Below, piece after piece: positions 60,360-64,000 of a DNA stretch of 64,000 bases (position 1 is the stretch's first letter; every line of letters starts with the position of its first letter). A model generated the notes under the pieces. It did no database searches. It was not told the origin of the DNA and saw nothing but the letters and a program-made list of their open reading frames with translations. The stretch is taken from the NCBI GenBank assembly GCA_039000515.1, contig JBCFYV010000923.1, forward strand, positions 36,269-100,268, in the 5' to 3' direction. Origin of the DNA: Timema cristinae. Its lineage: Eukaryota; Arthropoda; Insecta; Phasmatodea; Timematidae. The position numbers and the translations under genes were made by a program.

Positions 60360-61480
60360 GGGGCATCAGGATTTAGGGAACAGAGGTTTCAAAAGACTTT
60401 CTTTGCCATACCAAGTGATGAAGGGAAAATAAAAAATTGGGAAAGTTGGTATTTGGGAAAATTTCGGGTGGAGAAGGTATATGTAGCGTGGTAGACATAA
60501 AGTTAGGAAAACGAGGAGGAGGCAGGGGAATGAAGGGGAAAAGGGTTTTACGAGGAAACAGGGGTTTTTAAGACGGAGGAAATGACGGAATGGTTCAAAT
60601 AAAATTATGAAAAAGGGGGGGTGCCCTTTTACCATTTCTATTTGTAATGGTAATGGAATGGTCAAAGTGGGAGGAAAACACCCGGGGGGAAAAAATTGAA
60701 ACCTATGATGTTTGCTGATGACTTAATGATATGGAGGGAGAAGGAACAGGAAGTACAGGAAAACTTTAAAATGGAATGCGGAAGTAAAGAGTGGGAAGAA
60801 ATTTAGAATGGGGGGGAATAAATGAGGTGATGACAAAAAAAGAGGGGTTAAAACCCAATAAATCTATATATTGGATGGAGAGAGGGTTTTGAAAAGGCAG
60901 AACCAAAATACTTGGAAAGTGTTGAGGGAAAGGGGGAGTAAGAGAATTTTTAAAGAGAAAGAACAGCAAGGAGAGTTGTTCTATAGGCGTGTAAGAGATT
61001 TTCTATGGAGAAGAGAGGGCCCCCGGGAAATGTAAGGAATTTGTACCCATTGACACACATGCAGCAGAAACATGGACAGTGAAAAGTAAGTAAGAGAGAA
61101 AGGGGGCCATGGAATGAGTTTGTGAGGAGAGTTAGTGTCATGGGGAGAAACAAGGAATAAGTTATTTGGGGGGAAAATACAGGGAGTACAAGAGATGTAA
61201 GGAAGCAAGATTGAGATGATGGGATGTCAGACGATGGAAAAAAAAGAGGAATGAAGAAAATGTTGGAAAAGAAAATTGTGGGGGAAAAACATCAGGGGAG
61301 GGAAAAAAAGATGGGAGGCGCAAAAACAGAATGTTAATTGAAAGGAGGGAAGGGGGCTTTTTTAAACTGACCCGCCCAGGTGGGAAAAAAATTTATGATT
61401 GGAAAACTAGGGGTTCTTATTTAAAAGGCGTTCCTTAGATTGAGTTCTTTGAACAAATGCTTTAAAGAAAAGGGTTTTTG
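60360..61480 (+). pseudogene. RTE-like non-LTR reverse transcriptase (broken)
   Basis: MMFADDLMIW at 60,705-60,734 is the catalytic box C of a reverse transcriptase. Its two Asp residues are codons 60,717 and 60,720. About 500 bases on, the +1-strand reading LR*WDVRRWKKKRNEENV (about 61,208-61,262) matches the LRWFGHV-x-RM motif of insect endonuclease-reverse transcriptases, followed by a basic Gly/Arg-rich tail ending near 61,440. A GGV-PLLF counterpart is near 60,618. Purine-rich throughout. The upstream endonuclease is not recognised. Confidence 0.7.
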
Positions 61481-63861
61481 GAAAAAATTTTTGGGGAAAA
61501 ACCACCAAAGTTTTTATCTGAGGGTATTCGTAATTAAAAATTTTTTCTATCATTTTTTTTTAAACACATTGTGACTTTTAATTATGGTTTTAACACCTAA
61601 ATTACTTTTGATGAGTCTTTGTTTAAAGAAAATCTTAAGTCTCTGCGGAATACCTCACCACAAAATAAAAAAGGTATGAAAACCCCCACGGCTTTCACTC
61701 TATTTTTTAAAAAGGAGAAAACCCGTCAAACAAAAAATAACACTAGCAAACCAAAGGGTAAAAATTTCATTATACTTATTAAAAATTTTTTGGTCCCGGG
61801 TTTACTTTTTTTTGTTATTTTTAAGGGAATTAATGTCTTCATTTGTTGTTTGGACCAAAAAAAAAAAAAATCGAATTGGGTCCCCAAGGGTCAAAAACCC
61901 TTTTTATTAAAATTTTAACTTCCTTTTTAAAAATTTTTTAAATTTTATTTGGTGTTGCCATCTTAGGGATTGCATTGCTATTAAATTATTTAAAATATTG
62001 ACCCAAAAAAAAAAGTAAATATTGATATTGAGTAAAATGAAAATAGTCATTTTTGTAAAAACATTTATCCCAAAAGGGGTTTAGGAAAATAAATTTTTTT
62101 GAGAACTTATTTTATTTAATCATTTTTGGGATTGGGAATTAGCGTTAAACTTTAGTTCATTTACAACTAAATTTTTAAAAAATTTTTTAATATATTTGCC
62201 AATATCTCGAAACTGTGTTTAATAAAATAATTTCATATAAAATTTTTTTATTCCAAAAAATTTAAAAATTTTTGCAATGATAAATTATTAAAATCTAAAA
62301 AGTTGTGGAGATCAGAAATCTTTGGGTTTTTAAAAAAAAACCTAAAAATATTTTTATGGGAAAATTTTAAAAAAGCCAGTTTTTATAATCTTAATCCAGA
62401 TACCATTTTAATCAAAAACGTTAGAGCCCCATTTTGAAAAAATTGCGACCATTGGACTAAGCGTCGGCGTAACGGACAATTATGTTAATGTAAGTAAACC
62501 CAATTTCCTTTAAAATAAAAAATTTTGAGAACTAGTCAAAATTCTTTTTTTTAGATCTTTTTTCAAATTTTAAATTTTAAAGTATTTGCGTAAATCTTCG
62601 TCTTTTGATTTACTTTATAATAAGATTTGAAAGTCAGCTTTTCTGTGTTATGGGTATTTGGCATTATGCGCGAAAATAGACTCAAACCCTTAACTTTATT
62701 TGTTTTCTCATATATTTAGGTTAGATGGGGTATAAATATGAAAATTTGAGTGTTTTTAGATCAAACTTTTAATATTTTCCATAATGATTGAAAGTCTAAA
62801 ATTTCAAAATTAACTTTATTTCGTTCTATTGCAAATGTGGCATTTTGGGTTTTGGGAAACATTTAAAGGGGGGAAAAAGGTTTGAAATATGGGCCGAGAT
62901 TTTTAATATTTGTAGAAAAGGAGTATTGCACTAGATTATTATATAGTCAACTTAAATTTAATTTTTTTTACTATTTTCTCGATTGTTATTTTAGGATAGT
63001 TTTTGTTAATATTATTTTGTGCCAAAATAGTAACAAATAAACAAACTTAAAGGGGTAAGTTAGGAAATACCTCGATATTTATAATATTTCTATAATCCTT
63101 GTTTAGGACATTCGAAGGCTATTTGAATTATGTAGTAGGGTTATTAGCGTAAAGTTGAATGGATTGGCTTAGGTAGTTTTTTATGGAAAAAAACTTTTTT
63201 GTAAAATGTGGGATTTTCACAAAACATCAAAAAGTGTTAGTTAGGGGAATCATTTACTGTATGACGTATGTCATATTAAATTAATGTTTTGCATCAATAT
63301 TTGTATTTGTGTATAGTTTTGGGTACATAATAAATAACGTAATGATTTGAAGGAAAAGAGTAAATATTTATGGAAAATGTTTTTATTGGATTAATAATAA
63401 CTGAATTATTAAAAGCTCTTCAAAAAATATGTTATTTTTTAAAAAAAGTTTGGCATTAATTAAGCCTAAATGATTCAAGGCTTGAAGTTATTCTATTTTA
63501 TAAAAAACGCCATATTTCCCATTCAGAAAGGGCGAGGATTAGCCTTCGACCTTTTTTATAAAATGTTTGGCAACCTGTGAAGGTGGACCGTAGTTTCCCG
63601 CTACTCACAAAGTGAGTTGAGTGGCTGGGGGCATGCTAAATGTCCCGCATTTTTTAACTCACAACTTTTTTGGATATTCCTCTGCCGCTCCTCTAATTCT
63701 ATTTCATTTTTCTTTAACGTAGATTTTGTTTTTATTTATGTTTGAACCCTCAGTTTTGGGGCTAGGGGTTACAAAACTTTTTCAGATTCGGGGGGTCATG
63801 AAACGTCGAGAATAATCTAAATCTAATAAAGTTATTTGAGATACAATATTTTCTCTTTCCC
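61481..63861. other. AT-rich, no gene seen
   Basis: No motif, tRNA or repeat unit was recognised. Confidence 0.55.
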
Positions 63862-63945
63862 GTAGGATAGCGGTGACCGGTTCAGGGGGAAGGTGTCGAC
63901 TTCTTTTTCGGCGGGGCCGGGGTTCAATCCTCGGTCCCGGCACAG
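63862..63945 (+). repeat. tRNA-derived SINE or tRNA pseudogene
   Basis: TAGCGGTGACCGGTTCAGG near 63,868 (box A-like) and GGGGTTCAATCCTCGG at about 63,919-63,934 (box B). The ends GGATAG and GGTCCCGGCAC fit a tRNA-like head. Some smoothing. Confidence 0.5.
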
Positions 63946-64000
63946 ATTTATTCTGATTACCAAACCCTTCCTTCCCTTGACAAGACATCTTTGAATGTGA

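Larger units (their letters stand above)
18675..64000. other. Low-fidelity sequence: neighbour-base substitutions and homopolymers
   Basis: Wherever this half can be compared with a clean copy (right LTR; right duplication copy), bases have been replaced by their neighbours so that homopolymers form. Example: GTTCAGTGTAAGAACTG is kept but GGTCCGGTTC becomes GGTTTTTC, and GGATTGCCGCG becomes GGTTTTTTCG. Stretches of intact sequence alternate with smoothed ones. This resembles poor consensus rather than biological mutation. Frames, start and stop codons here should not be taken literally. Confidence 0.75.

Overview
The window looks like intergenic and intronic DNA from an arthropod, most likely an insect with a large, AT-rich, repeat-dense genome. 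The reasons are decayed Jockey-type and RTE-like non-LTR retrotransposons, a Penelope-like GIY-YIG element, a Ty3/gypsy-like LTR element with a tRNA-Lys-type primer site, several tRNA-derived SINEs, and splice signals. I found no prokaryotic operon, no rRNA, and no intact long protein gene. The species cannot be named from the sequence.

Layout. (1) 1-2,640: the 5' part of a Jockey-type non-LTR element, with a repetitive hairpin-bearing 5' UTR and a broken gag-like ORF1 carrying a CCHC knuckle. (2) 2,641-5,260: AT-rich DNA, a 64-bp tandem array, and a GC-richer block ending in a perfect GTAAGT donor, which is a possible promoter and first exon. (3) 5,490-8,720: three head-to-tail ~1.1-kb copies of the 3' end of a Penelope-like element. 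(4) 9,799-10,883: two putative exons with matching splice phase, running into a tandem 117-bp (39-residue) repeat. This is the best candidate for an undescribed host gene. (5) 10,913-13,235: small tandem repeats, a SINE and a ~135-bp minisatellite. (6) 13,333-19,026: a minus-strand LTR retrotransposon with both LTRs, a primer site, a polypurine tract and a 4-bp target duplication. Its pol is almost entirely missing.

(7) 24,624 to about 32,495 is a second copy of 1 to about 11,345. It has one Penelope unit instead of three, lacks 3,680-5,262 (including the possible first exon), and has an extra ~595-bp SINE mosaic. The two copies are either a segmental duplication or two haplotypes joined in assembly. 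(8) From about 18,675 to the end the sequence has a peculiar texture. Compared with the clean copies (left LTR, left duplication copy), bases are replaced by their neighbours so that homopolymers grow. This looks like poor consensus quality, so reading frames in the last ~45 kb cannot be trusted. Recognisable pieces there are a Jockey-type reverse transcriptase (34,900-35,940), an RTE-like reverse transcriptase (60,360-61,480), SINEs near 20.7, 27.3-27.9, 37.0, 40.8 and 63.9 kb, and a possible LTR promoter near 39.85 kb.

The genes form no pathway. The window is a nest of transposons around one candidate multi-exon gene whose putative intron holds the Penelope array and whose last intron holds a SINE. 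Family assignments come from reading motifs by eye; no database search was possible.
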